Below the pieces are notes generated by a model, which was not told the DNA's origin, ran no database searches, and saw only the letters and a program-made list of their open reading frames with translations. The position numbers were made by a program, and so were the translations under genes. A stretch of DNA of 64,000 bases, from positions 101,630,021-101,694,020 of the forward strand of contig CM076991.1 of the NCBI GenBank assembly GCA_039090855.1. Direction: 5' to 3'. Shown piece after piece: positions 30,843 to 42,257 of this stretch (positions within the stretch are counted from its first letter, which is position 1; each line of letters starts with the position of its first letter). Source of the DNA: Macrothele yani (Eukaryota > Arthropoda > Arachnida > Araneae > Macrothelidae).

Positions 30843-33800
30843 GTTACAAGGCAAGTCCGTGATCAGGCCAATATCTCACGAACTACTGCAGTTAACGATT
30901 TATTTCTTGTGCAGTTTTATGGGAAACTCCCTATGCCGCACACAACAATACCACGAGAAATCCTCTAGCCCCCTTTGGGGGGTGGGGGTTGAGGGGGCTA
31001 TTGCTCCCCCTTTGCAGGTAGGGCAAAAAAGTCAATTACAAACTTGTTCAGCGAGGCAAAAATAGTACATAAATGTTTTTGTCCCATAACACAAGATGGA
31101 AGGGGAATCTCCAAATGCGAAAAAAGCGGAAAGCTACCTGCGTCGCTGGGTCCGAAGCATATTTGCATGGTTTTCAAATGTGCTTTCTGCTCCTTCCTCA
31201 GAATACAACAAGAAAGATGACACCGAATTTTCGGGTGTAATAAACACGTCTTTTGAATCCGTTCTGACGCAAATTAAATTTGTCAAAGCTATTCAAAGTC
31301 AATGGAACCGGTATGGAAAACAATAGATCTGACGGAAGAAAGACGTTTTTTATTCGGGTCTTTAATCCCTCAGATATTGGTGTAAACGGAATCTTGAGCT
31401 TACGAACTCTCAGAAACAGAGTTATCGACAAAAATAAGATGTGACTTTACGTCCCTTGGAAGGAAAACCATGCAATATCTTAGGAAGAAAGTATTCACAA
31501 AAGGTTTATCCATATGAGCGGTATCGGTCCAAGAAAAAAAATTTGTCGAGTTTTCAGGAGCCCAGATTTTGCTACAAATACATCAGAAGCAGAAATTAAC
31601 ACTTATGACTCCTGGTGGCCAAACCATTCTTCACAAAACATTAGAAATTATGTGAAAAATATTTTCCATCAGGTCTTGTATGCCATACAAATTTCTCAAA
31701 TCGGAGTTTTAGGAGCAGAAAACGCAATTTACCTTTATGCGCCCTAGCGGAAAGTCTTAAATGATTTACGTGAAAATTTTGAATTTATAGGAAAAACATT
31801 TCGCAGCAGAAACCCTATCCAACAACGAAGGAATTTTCCAAATTGGTCTTTTAGAAGTACAGATATTGACAAAAATAAGATATACATCCACGCCCCCTGG
31901 CGTAGAAACCATGCATTATTTCAAGAAGAAAGTGTTCCTAAAAGGTTTGTCGACATGAGTAGCATCGGTTAACAAATAACTTTTTTTCAATCGAGATTTT
32001 AGAAGCTCATATTTTGCTGCAAATACATCAGAAGCGGAAATTAATACTTACGCCACTTGGTGGCCATACCATTTTTTTACAATAATTAGAAATTATGTGT
32101 AAACGATTTCTCATCAGGCGCTGTATCCGGTGCAGAAGGAATTTTTCAAATCGGAGGTTTAGAAGCAGAGAAACAGTGGGAAACGCAATTTACCTTTACG
32201 CACCCTAGCGGAAAGTCTATGAATTACTTTAAAATTTTGAATTTAAAGGATAAACATGTCACACTAGAACACTATCCAACAAAGAAGGAATTTTTGAAAT
32301 CGGCCTCCTAGAAGTCGAGATATTGACAAAATTAAGATAAACATCTACGCCCCCTGGCGCAGAAACCATGCACTATTTTAAGAAAAAAATGTTTCTAAAA
32401 GGTTTGTCGACACGAGTAGCATCGGTTAACAAATAACTTTTTTTTCAATCGAGAATTTAGAAGCTCATATTTTGCTGCAAATACATCAGAAGCGGAAATT
32501 AAGATTTACGCCCCCTGGTGGCCAAAGCATTTTTTTACAAAAATTAGAAAATATGTGCAAACGAGTTCCCACCAGGAGCTGTATCCGGTGCAGAAAGAAT
32601 TTTTCAGATCGGAGATTTAGAAGCAGAGATATAGGGGGAAACGCAATTTACCTTTACGCCCCCTAGCGGAAAGTCTATGAACTACTTGAAAATTTTGAAA
32701 TTATATGAAAAACATGTCACACGGAAAACACTATCCAACAAAGAAGGGATTTTTAAAATCGGACACCTAGAAGGAGGGATATTGACAAAAATAAGATATA
32801 CATCTACGCCCCCTGGCGGAGAAACTGTGGGATATTTTAAGAAGAAAATATTCCGAAAAGGTTTATCGATGTGAGGGGCATCAGTCCACAAAAGAATTTT
32901 TTCAATCGATATTTTAGAAGCTCAGATTTTATGGCAAATACATCAGAAGCAAAAATCAACCCTAATGCCCCCTGTTGGCCAAAGTATTTTTTAACAAAAA
33001 TTAAAAATTATATGCAAAAGATTTTCCATTAGGAGATGTATCCGCTTAAAAAAAGATTTTTCAAATCGGAATTTTATGAGAAGAGTTATCGGAAAGAATG
33101 TAATTTACTTTTACGCCCCCTAGCGGAAAATCTATGCGTAATTTGAAAAAAGAAACTCTATCTAAAACACTTTTCGACGTAAATGGAATCGAAAGATAAA
33201 ATGATTTTTTCAATCGGATGTTTAGAAGCAAATATGTGGATCGAAACGTAATTTTGAATTCGACATCATCTGCATTTACGCCCTCTAGCGGCAATATTGT
33301 ACATCGTAAAAAAAAAAAACGAAATAAAGGATCATCATTCGCACATTTCAAGCTTCCGAATGCAAAAAGGAATTTTTCAAATCGGACTAATAGTTGCAGA
33401 GATACCTTGGGTATATACGGACGGAAGGACTGACGGACAAACCGATAACAGAAGCACGATCTTTTTTTACAAAAGACGTGCTAAAAATGATATGCGTGGT
33501 CGGTATGCCAACACTTCGTGAATCAGTGCCGGGAAGTCGAAAGCTTTGCCACGTACGCAAGGCAATTAGATGTGCATACAGTTTTCCTATTGGATGAGTG
33601 TTTCGCCATTTTATGCTATTTCTCCTTGTCTCAGTGTACTTTTTACTGTATTGGACATCAAAGTCTGATATTAAAATATGCCAAGGAACTGTGTTTTATT
33701 ACAGAACAAGAACTGTTGATAAGGTTTGTAGGAAAAAATTTCCTTTGTGCTTTCATTTACTTAGAACTTGCCAGTTTAGATAAGTTCTAAGTAATAAGGT

Positions 33801-34123
33801 CTTGTCTAAATACTCTGTCGTTGCTTCCGCATGTTATGATTTTCTTGGGGCCACATTTTCGGTCCACTTCCATCTTTTGTTATGGTACAAAAACATTTTT
33901 GTACTATTTTTGCCTCGCTGAACAAGTTTGTAATTGACTTTTTTGCCCTATCTGCAAAGGGGGAGCGATAGCCCCTCAACCCCCCAAAAAGGGGACGAGG
34001 GAATCCCTCGTGGTGCTATTGTGTACGCCATAGGGGGTTTCTTGTAAAACTGCACAACAAGTAAATGGCTAACTGCCATAGTTCGTGAGATATTGGTTTG
34101 ATCAAGGACTTTCCTTGTAAACT
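30843..34123. mobile_element. 3.3-kb element with about 260-bp inverted termini
   Basis: The left arm 30843-31100 and right arm 33865-34123 are inverted copies over about 260 bases. Near-perfect stretches include CAATATCTCACGAACTA, GCAAAAAAGTCAATTACAAA and GTTCAGCGAGGCAAAAATAG, and both arms carry a G/C-rich hairpin (CCCCTTTGGGG / CCCCAAAAAGGGG). The inside is almost wholly the S2 satellite. No transposase is present, so it would need one in trans. No convincing target duplication was found at the edges. Confidence 0.85.
31208..33500 (+). repeat. S2 satellite array 1
   Basis: Starts with GACACCGAATTTTCGGGTGT, then about fourteen monomers of 147-160 bases that group as a three-part higher unit of about 435 bases. 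Each monomer has AATTTTTCAAATCGGA, a TAGAAGCAGAGATAT-like motif and a CGCCCCCTRGYGG core. It ends with the cap GACGGACAAACCGATAACA and ACAAAAGACGTGCTAAAAAT. Clear cores are at 32508, 32657, 32807, 33114 and 33279. Apparent peptides of 60-100 residues are repeat translations. Confidence 0.92.
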
Positions 34124-36008
34124 TGTGGACTTTGTGGACTTTCCTGTATAAAACCCCACTCCCTTCCCGGAAAATACTCAAACTAAAAATCGTGCAAAAT
34201 GTATCTACCGAATGGAAAATTTTCAGAAAAGAATCGTTCAACAATCGGAAATAAAGTTAATTAAAAAAATCTCACAAAATTTATTGATTTCACAGAGAAA
34301 TCAGTGAGCATTCGCATCAGAAAGTGAGGAATTCGTGTCAAATATTTTTTCCCGAAACTAGGGGAAGCTAAAAATAGCTAAACTTAAGTGTGTAGTAGCA
34401 AATCTTGCCAAAATATTTTCGAAGCTGTTTAAAGCAATATCATTGAGTTATATGAGGCATTCCGGATATGTCGAACGAAAAGGTCTCACGGAACTAATTA
34501 AAAAAAAAATTTTTTTTCTTCTTACGGGATCAGGACTTCCTATTTTCGGTGGCCTAGGTGTGTGACGCATGCGCTGTTCAGGAAATAAAACGAGCATTAC
34601 TGTATCAAATAGAGATATGACGATTTGAGTATAGTTTGAGTGGAACAATTGTTGAGAACGTCCAGATGATTAAATGTGTAAAATGAGAAGCACCCCCCCC
34701 CCTTTTTTTTTCCCCATTAGCACTGTAGAAACTACGTTGAGAAAATAGCATTATTCTGATTTACTGTTTCCGGAGCCTTGATGATTTTTTCGCAAAGGGT
34801 GTTAGCCAAGTCTTTATGTCTACAAACACACTAACATACATCACTGAGATGGTAGTATTGCTCAAAGTCTCACGCGAAGTAGAAAAAAAAAAAAAGATCT
34901 GCACTTATGCCAACGCCCTATGCCTGCGTCTCTTCTTTCAGCTCTTTTTCCTCACATCCATATTTTTTTCACAGATTCATCTCCACTCCGGTTTTTTTTG
35001 TCATGCTGTTTTTTCTCTCTCCATCATACATATGTTCTTCACATTGTGCCCACTGAGCGTTGTAAAAGAACTATATAATTTTCTCTCCCTACGAATTTTA
35101 AATTGCGCTGTGGATAATTGTTCTTGTCTGTATGAAAGCCTGTGATTTCTGGATTTTCTTCGTTGGTGGCAGTCACACCTTTATACTTTGCTGCTTTCAC
35201 TACATGCTGTTTTTCTACGTAAACGGCTGAATTCTTTTTTTTTTTTTATTCGACGGTCTCCAATCTTTTTTCTAACCCATATCTGAATTTGACTTTCTGA
35301 AAGCCAAATAAATGGTTGAAGAAATCCCGTTTCACTTGAAGAAATAGGGCTAGATTCATTTCGCGGCTCAGCACTCATAGTTAATTTTTCGAATCGCTTG
35401 TTCTCTCTCTCGGAATCCGATTTTTTCTTTCGCCCTGTGTTTGTCGATTTAACCGCTTCTGCTGATTAATTATTTTCCCTAAGAAAAAGTGCAGGAAAAG
35501 AATCTGCATTAAACATCCCGTCAGATTCGCGTATTTCGTTAAATTACATGGAAATATGTTTTAATTTTATTGAAATGACACCACAGCAAATGCCGCGCAA
35601 CTATTTAAAAAGGCATTTTTAGAATGCGACGTAGTTTTAATTACTGCCATGAGAAAATTAAAGTGGAGCTTACGGTAGCATGCACCATTTCATTGCATTT
35701 TGCACTAGATTCATAACTGGTGCGTTTAAAAACTCATTTCTGAATTACGTTTGTATCCCTTAGCGCCAAACTGGAATGGTAGAATGTGTAGATCGCTTCA
35801 ATTTCTATCGCTAATAAGTTGTTATTAGCAAAAACATGTCTTCTACGGCAAGATTAATAAAAAACTGCGATAATGTTCTCGAAATATTGGAAATATCCTT
35901 ATTGGGTTAGACACACAGAATGTTTACACAGCTGTGAAACAACATTGAAATCTTATAACATTTTATTTACATGTATATTTAGATGTTTCATATTATTTGT
36001 TTACATAT
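34124..36008. other. Gene-free interval
   Basis: AT-rich sequence with C/T and A runs near 34684-34707, 34883 and 35236. No domain in any frame and no known repeat. Confidence 0.45.
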
Positions 36009-36089
36009 TACAAAGGTTGTTCAATAAGTAATCAGACATTCTTACTGAAAGAATCAAAACATAACATATCTAAAAATAATCGCAGCCAG

Positions 36090-37581
36090 AATTTAGACAG
36101 CGGCCCTATCGTTGCCCAAGTCCTTGTATTCCGGCGGCATAGAAGGAGGCAGGCTGCTGCTGCAACCAGTTATCTACAGCATCAGGCACATGAAGTGAAA
36201 CGTTTGCCTTTGAGAAATTTTTTCGTACGTCCAAAGATGTGAAAATCGCAGAGCTAATAGGTCAGGACGGTACGTCCGATGTTGAAGGATTTCCCAGCAA
36301 AAGCGCTGCGATATCCTGTGCGTGGTAACTTTCGTATGCGGCCGGTCGTTATCGTGCAGAATCACAATACCCTGAGTGAGTTTGCCAGGTTTCTTGTTTT
36401 TGGTGGCTTGCCGAAGCTTCATTAAAGTTTAACAGTATCATTCGGCATTGATGGTTGATCTTTTTTGGTAGCCACTGAAGAAGCAATGATCCTCGATGGT
36501 CAAAGAACCAGGCTAACATCACCTTGCCTGCGGAAATGGTGGACCGTGATTTCATCGGCGGTGGTGATGATGCATGTTTCCACTGCATGCTCTTGTGTTT
36601 CGACTCTGGCTCGAAATGACGTCACCAGCTTTCGTCTCCAGCATCAATGCGTAGCAGAAAATTTTCAACTTCTTCATGGTATCGTTAGAGACGTCGTAAC
36701 GATAGTCCCATTCCTTGACTCATCTTTTCATCGGACAGATGAGTCAATGAATGGGACTATCGTTGCAGATGTTGTAACGATAGTCTCATTCGTTGACTCA
36801 CCTGTTCATCGGACAGATGAGTCAATGAATGGGACTATCGTTGCAGATGTTGTAACGATAGTCCCATTCATTGACTCATCTGTTCATCGGATAGATGAGT
36901 CAATGAATGGGACTATCGTTGAAGATGTTGTAACGATAGTCCCATTCGTTGACTCACCTGTTCATCGGACAGATGAGTCAATGAATGGGACTATCGTTGA
37001 AGATGTTGTAACGATAGGCCCATTCGTTGACTCACCTGTTCATCGGACAGATGAGTCAATGAATGGTACTATCGTTGCAGATGTTGTAACGATAGTCCCA
37101 TTCGTTGACTCATCTGTTCATCAGATAGATGAGTCAATGAATGGGACTATCGTTGCAGATGTTGTAACGATAGTCCCATTCGTTGACTCACCTGTTCATC
37201 GGACAGATGTTTCGGTACCCACGTGGTGCAGACCTTACGATATTCAAGGTGCTGATATATGATCATATGGACAGTTCCGATGCTCACACCCGCACTGTTC
37301 GCCAGTTCTCGGATCGTGATTCTTCGATTGGCCTTTACTGCAGCATCCCCACGTGCAATATTCTTCACTGAAACAGCACGACGTGGTGCCCCTGATCTTG
37401 GCTGGTCTACAGTGCTTGTTCGACCACCACTAAAGAGCTCGCACCACTGCGTTACAGTACGGCGTGGAAGACAAGCAGGCCCATACACCGCCTTCATTTG
37501 TCAGTCAATTTCGCTTGGTAGCGTTTTCACCGCTTTCAAAATCTGAATCAAATCTCGTTGAGCAACTTTGGACGTATCCAT
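36090..37581 (-). pseudogene. Mariner transposase, broken
   Basis: ATG at 37581 (MDTSKVAQRDLIQILKAVK), TGA after SEID, then a frame with TVTQWCELFSGGRTSTVDQP, RITIRELANSAGVSIGTVHM and TTWVPKHLSDEQVSQ (WVPKHL linker). The 78-bp array intervenes, after which the protein resumes at EEVENFLLRIDAGDESW (first Asp), then MQWKHASSPP, VMLAWFFDHRG, ILHDNDRPHT (second Asp) and, frameshifted, the third-Asp region near 36240. The C-terminal remnant DNWLQQQPASFYAAGIQGLG ends near 36090. Confidence 0.88.
36696..37222. repeat. 78-bp hairpin minisatellite (7 units)
   Basis: GTAACGATAG recurs at 36696, 36774, 36852, 36930, 37008, 37086 and 37164: exactly 78 bases apart. Within each unit AACGATAGTCCCATTCRTTG is the inverse of CAATGAATGGGACTATCGTT, so every unit can fold to a stem of about 33 bp closed by a TTCATCGG-type loop. 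Each arm contains TGAGTCA or TGACTCA. Because 78 is divisible by 3 both strands stay open, which creates a spurious 265-codon plus-strand frame. Confidence 0.97.
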
Positions 37582-37749
37582 CTTCTACGAGAGAACAATA
37601 AAATTAGTCCAGTATGCTACATGGTTTCCGTAACAAACAAGCTGCAATGCACCTTTAAATCACATGTACACTAGCGCCACTCATTGACGAAATTTGGAAG
37701 CGCAAACGCACTCTAGGCAAAGAGTCTCACTACTTATTGAACAACCCTT

Positions 37750-38449
37750 ATATATATATTTATTTTATATAATGTGTTTCCCAGCCAATTATGACTCTCC
37801 ATAAGATTAAACGACAATAGCTGAATTTAAGTGGCCAACCTTGGATGAATGGACGATTCCATTGAACATTTAGCAAAGTACCAGTATGAGTCAAAGGTTT
37901 GTCCCGTTAGCAGCTAAAACTTTAATGATGCAAAAAAGCCATGCACGCTCATCTGATATTGCAAAGTACAGCTCGTTGTTTTCTGTAGTCCTTTGCCAAT
38001 ATTTCCACCAGAGCCACGACGTTGCCAGCACTTGGCCGGTTTCGAAGACAAACACTCTCTAAAGTCAGGTTCCACACCCACAGTGCAAGTGGAGTGCCGT
38101 TCTTGTAGGGAAATAGGCCATGGAACGAAACCAAATGATGAAATCCTCAAAAGGTTTAGAGACTTTCTTGCTGCCACACAGTGAGCCTCTTGGAAAGGTT
38201 AAAAAAGAAGATTAGAAAAAATCGAAGAAGAAACAGGTTGCTCCGTTAGCAAAGAAAAAAGAGAAAAGTTCGGAAAGAATTAGAGTTTTAGGAAGGTACG
38301 GTTTTCCGTTAAGATGATGAAATTGCAAACTCTCCGATATCCATTACCAGTTAGCACTTCCAAAAACAACCAACACCAGCAAGAAGCGGAAAAGGGGGAA
38401 AGGTCAGGGAAAGGGGGAGCCTAAAAGGAGAAAAATAAAACTTAAAAGA
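37750..38449. other. Gene-free interval
   Basis: Short (TA)n at 37750-37760, otherwise no recognised gene, RNA or repeat. Confidence 0.4.
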
Positions 38450-39318
38450 AACTACGAGATAACCAAGCAGTTTTTCACTCAAATGCCCTGAAAAGAGCCG
38501 TTTTTTAGCCAACTTTCCTCACCTTGCGCGAAAATGCATTTCCGAACGTCATGAACATGGGAAGTTTCTAAGATCTGGACCATGGAATGAAAAAGTTGAC
38601 ATCGAATGGTGCAAGATGCAGACTGTATGGATGATGGTGTAGGATTAACCCCTTCCAGTTCCTGAAATTTTCGTCAGTCCACTCTGTAGGAGCATTATCT
38701 ACTTGCAGCAACGACCACTTTTGATTAATGAGTGCTATGTAGCGTTGGCGCAGAGAATTGTGGACCTGCTGCAGTTATCTGACATAGAGGTTCCTGTCCA
38801 TAGCTTCACCATCTAGCATGAGTTCCCAATGCAGAAGTCCCTCACAATTCTACCAAATTCACCACTCCACTGGCTGTATCTCTTGCATTACTGGCTGTGC
38901 TTCCTGGTATGGCCACAGCTACTGGTTCCCAGTGGCACGAAAACTAAGGAATGTCTACTTTTCATGACCTGTGATAATATGGCGCCAAAACCTACTGTCC
39001 TGTGGATTTGATAGCAATCTACGACGGAGAGTGACACATTATTCCACATGCTGGGGCATCTGTTCACGGGGAATTATTCCATAGAAACAGTAGAAGAAGT
39101 AAAGCAGGTGCAGGTGGCAAACAATGGTGAATTGGAAAGGCACTAGCTCAACTGCCAGTTGTTATACAGTATAGTGGTGCAGGGGTTCTTCGTCACAGCT
39201 TTGACCAGGGTGTCAGTGTTCCTGGTCGTTGGATGTTCTGACCTCGACTTGCCTTCGAGAATGAAGACCCCAGCATTGAAACTTCGGAAAATAAATACAC
39301 AGTTGACGTGAACCAGGA
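38450..39318 (-). pseudogene. Heavily decayed mariner transposase relic
   Basis: Read across frames on the minus strand: FNAGVFILEGKSRSEHPTTR (39280; compare the mariner linker F-SGDFSLEDKPRSGRPS), RHIITGHEKCTFLSF (39000; first Asp replaced by His in the usual TGDEKW), LHWELMLDGEAMDRNLYV, VHNSLRQRYIALINQKWSLL, VDNAPTEWTDENF (second Asp) and HHPYSLHLAPFDVNFF (38640; third-Asp region). Many stops. The order and spacing fit a mariner; it is one of the oldest relics here. Boundaries are approximate. Confidence 0.65.
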
Positions 39319-39320
39319 AC

Positions 39321-39649
39321 ATCAAATAGAAGTCATCCCTCTTTCCACGTTTATAAGTGAGTCACGGAAAAATTCTCATCGGCCGCCACAGGGAATCGAA
39401 TTTGTTCAGTTGCTGCTGTTCATCTTTGGTGAATCTCCAGCATTGTGCAGGGCTCCAAAGAAGCAACCTCCCAGGTGGTTTGGCAGTTTGTCGTACGTGA
39501 GTCTGGAGAAATTCGAGGCCGCTGTGGTGCAGTGGACGCATGTCCTGCACGTGACTGGGAGACCCTGGGTTCGATTCCAGGTGGCTGCCGATGATAATTT
39601 TTCCGTGGCTCACTTATAAACGTGGAAAAAGCGATGACTTCTATTTGAT
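39321..39649. repeat. Inverted pair of a tRNA-like repeat
   Basis: Arms of about 78 bases: 39321-39399 and 39574-39649 are inverse copies (ATCAAATAGAAGTCATC, CACGTTTATAAGTGAG, ATCGGC). The right arm is preceded by a tRNA-like head at 39519-39590 (GGTGCAGTGGACGCATGTCC, CCCTGGGTTCGATTCCAGG; T stem perfect). Either two copies of a short SINE head to head, or one inverted-repeat element that captured a tRNA-like sequence. Confidence 0.75.
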
Positions 39650-40439
39650 CTTCGGAAACATTTTCCTGAAGGGCTCCTGTTAACTATTTCCTCGCCTTCA
39701 GGTGCACAAATTTCTCTCGCTGCTGCTGCGTTTATTCTTTTTCCAGTAATGGCGTAGCTACACCCAAACAGCACTTTTTTACCTGCATCCACTGCTCGCT
39801 TATAAGCTCAGTTTGGCTCCTTGCCAAATGAATGTCATCAGCCTCGAGTGTTCTATGTGATCTCAGTATTGTGTTGGCGCTTGAGCTCGTTTCGCACAGT
39901 AGTGCGGGCTTAACATTATGTGTAGCTCAAAACAAAACGAACTTTTGACTCATTCTGGTACCATCAACTCGAGGAAACTTGTATGCATGGATGAAGAAAT
40001 ATGAATAAACTAACAGTGTTCTGAAAGTTCAAATTACAAAGAGCCCTACAGCACTAGACAAAGAGAGATCCGGGCTTCCATCGTGCCCCTGACAAATTGC
40101 ATACTCTGCGTGGAACTGTCCATAAAGTCCGTACACAGTTACAACTCTATCCACATGGCCATCTGAAGAGAGCATCTGACGAACATATCAAATGAAAAGA
40201 AAAATATTCTATGTGTACTCCTGTTAGAAACACACCCCAGGTTACCTGAACAGGATCGTGTTCACTGACAAAGTAACATTTCACACATAAGCATCAACCA
40301 TTTTCAATTCACTGTTGGGTTTAGGTCTGTTCAAGTCCTTCTACAACCCTCTATTTCGACGAAATCCCTTTCATGTCATTCAGGCACACCCATCAATTTC
40401 ATCCACTCATCGCGTAGCCTTCTGGGTCTCCTCCTGTTA
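39650..40439. other. Gene-free interval
   Basis: No gene, RNA or repeat recognised. Confidence 0.4.
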
Positions 40440-41002
40440 CTGATTATCCAATCAAATATTTCATTTATACATGTGAGTCAGTTCTCCTATCAGTAAGTCC
40501 AGTTCATTGTTACTTGAGGGCCCTTACTGTGATCATAATATCATCCACTCATCTGATTTTCCTGATCTAGGAGTTCTTTCCTGCCACTTGGATTGTGATT
40601 TTCCTTATCTGTGAGTTCTTTTCTGCCACTTGGATTGTGATTTTCCTTATCTGTGAGTTCTTTTCTGCCACTTGGATTGTGATTTTCCTGTTCTGTGAGT
40701 TATTTTCTGCCACTCTGGTTTTTTTTTTATTACTTCAGTTGCCCAAGGGAGTCAGTTCCATTTTACCAGTATGCCAGCTCATTTCGACTGTCGGGGTTTT
40801 TACTTTTATCATAATATCATCCACTCCCATTATTTTCCTGAGCTATGAGTTCCTTTCTGCTACTTGGTATTCAGTGTATCATTTCAGTTGTCCACGGATG
40901 TCAATTTTCTGATCTACGAGTTCTTTTCTGCCACGGGTATTAGTTCTTCTAGCAATATGTCCAGTTCAATGCTATTTGATGGTCTTCACTGTTATCATAA
41001 TA

Positions 41003-42257
41003 TTAGGTGTACAAGTAAGTTTTAAAGCGTTTTACTATAACGCAACATCTAATTTGAGAGAAAACAACAATACCTTTACGAATCAAAATATGCGCCGTCA
41101 TTATCTATCACCTTCCGCCATCGGTCGGACAGCTGATGACTTCCAGCCATGAAGAATACTTCGTTGTGTGACGCGATGAAGTCGTCAACTCATCTTTGCA
41201 CTTCGTCACATGTCCGGAACCGTACAGCAGACAATCCATGTTGCATCGATTGGAACAAATGATAGTCTGAGCGAGCAATGTCGGGACTACGCTGGGTGCT
41301 CCAAAACTTCCCAGCCAAGTTTCAATAACGTTTCCTTGACCGATTTCGCGACAGCGTTTTCATGCAGTAATTTCACGGGACGCAATCCTTCCCCTGTGAA
41401 TGGACGTCTCCGACAGATTTCCTGGTTCAATCGCAGCAATTTTTGCTTGTAGTGATCAGCAGTAACAGTTTGACCCTGTTCCAATTGTTCATAATAGAGC
41501 AAACCCTTCATATCATACCAGATGCACACCGGAACTTTCTTGGAATGAATATTGCGTTTCGGTGTCGAAGTCGTTGCTTCACTGGGGTCTACCCAGTGTT
41601 TTTTTCCTTTGGGATTGTCGCACCATATCCACTTTTCATCACTCGTAACGATTTTCGATAGGAAAGACTTTCTGTGTTGTTTATTCAACAGATTCAAACA
41701 CTTCATGACATGCTAATCCTTGTTTCTCTGGCTCAGGTCATGTGGCACCCATTTTCCTTTCTTCTGAATCATTCCCGTTGCGCATAAACGAATGAAAATG
41801 GTTTGTTGAGTTACCCCCAGTTGTTCAGCTAGTTCATTTTTACGTTTGAGACCAATCTTCATCCAGCAATGCTTGAAGTTCCTTATGTGCAACCTTTCGC
41901 TACGTCCTCGATCGCTAACATCAAAATCACCTGCTTTAAACCGTCTAAACCAAAACTCACACGGGCTTTTCGATACAACATTCTCCCCCAGAACAGAACA
42001 GATCGATACACATGCATTTGTATCACTTTTTCCTTGATGAAATTCGTAATGAATGCAGTGTCGAATAAATGCTGTAACGCTTGCCATCTTTCACTTACGG
42101 ATGTGCAAGTGCATTTGACTGTTGGACAAACTTCTGTGTCACATTTTACACTCTGGACCAGTTACGGTCACATGACAACAACGCTGGGGAATGTCGGATA
42201 TGTAAATTAGCGGTATACGTCACACAAAAACGCGTTAAAACGTATTTGTACACCTAA
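41003..42257 (-). mobile_element. Mariner element M1
   Basis: A 1255-bp element with termini TTAGGTGTACAAGTAAGTTT at 41003 and the complement of TTAGGTGTACAAATACGTTT at 42257, flanked by TA on both sides. It shares family with M2 at 50743. Transposase on the minus strand. Confidence 0.95.
41101..42087 (-). pseudogene. Mariner transposase (M1), broken
   Basis: Starts MASVTAFIRHCIHYEFHQG at 42087. N-terminal helix-turn-helix region, then ELAEQLGVTQQTIFIRL and GKWVPHDLSQRNKD. A TAG at 41713-41715 replaces the GAG seen in M2, in the same frame. First acid: VTSDEKWIW. The second acid is Glu with two residues missing after it (LHENAVAK against LHDNAKPHA in M2). A frameshift near 41290 follows LGWEVLEHP, with the third-Asp region SDYHLFQS present in another frame. 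Natural end MAEGDR, stop 41101-41103. A frame-preserving loss also shortens the linker after DRGRSE. Confidence 0.92.

Larger units (their letters stand above)
36011..37748 (-). mobile_element. Mariner element expanded by an internal minisatellite
   Basis: Termini GGTTGTTCAATAAGTAATCA (36015) and the complement GGTTGTTCAATAAGTAGTGA (near 37746), each next to TA. At about 1740 bases it is longer than a normal mariner (about 1.3 kb); the excess is the 78-bp repeat array at 36696-37222. Transposase on the minus strand, broken. Confidence 0.92.

Noticed and set aside
31514..33433. Repeated frames such as SGIGPRKK..EINTY..WWPNHS as a protein family
   Set aside because: The same peptide appears wherever S2 monomers occur, with frames opening and closing at random; it is satellite translation.
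36465..37262. 265-codon plus-strand open frame with 26-residue repeats
   Set aside because: It is the translation of the 78-bp hairpin minisatellite (78 = 26 codons) lying antisense within a mariner relic; both strands stay open for the same reason.
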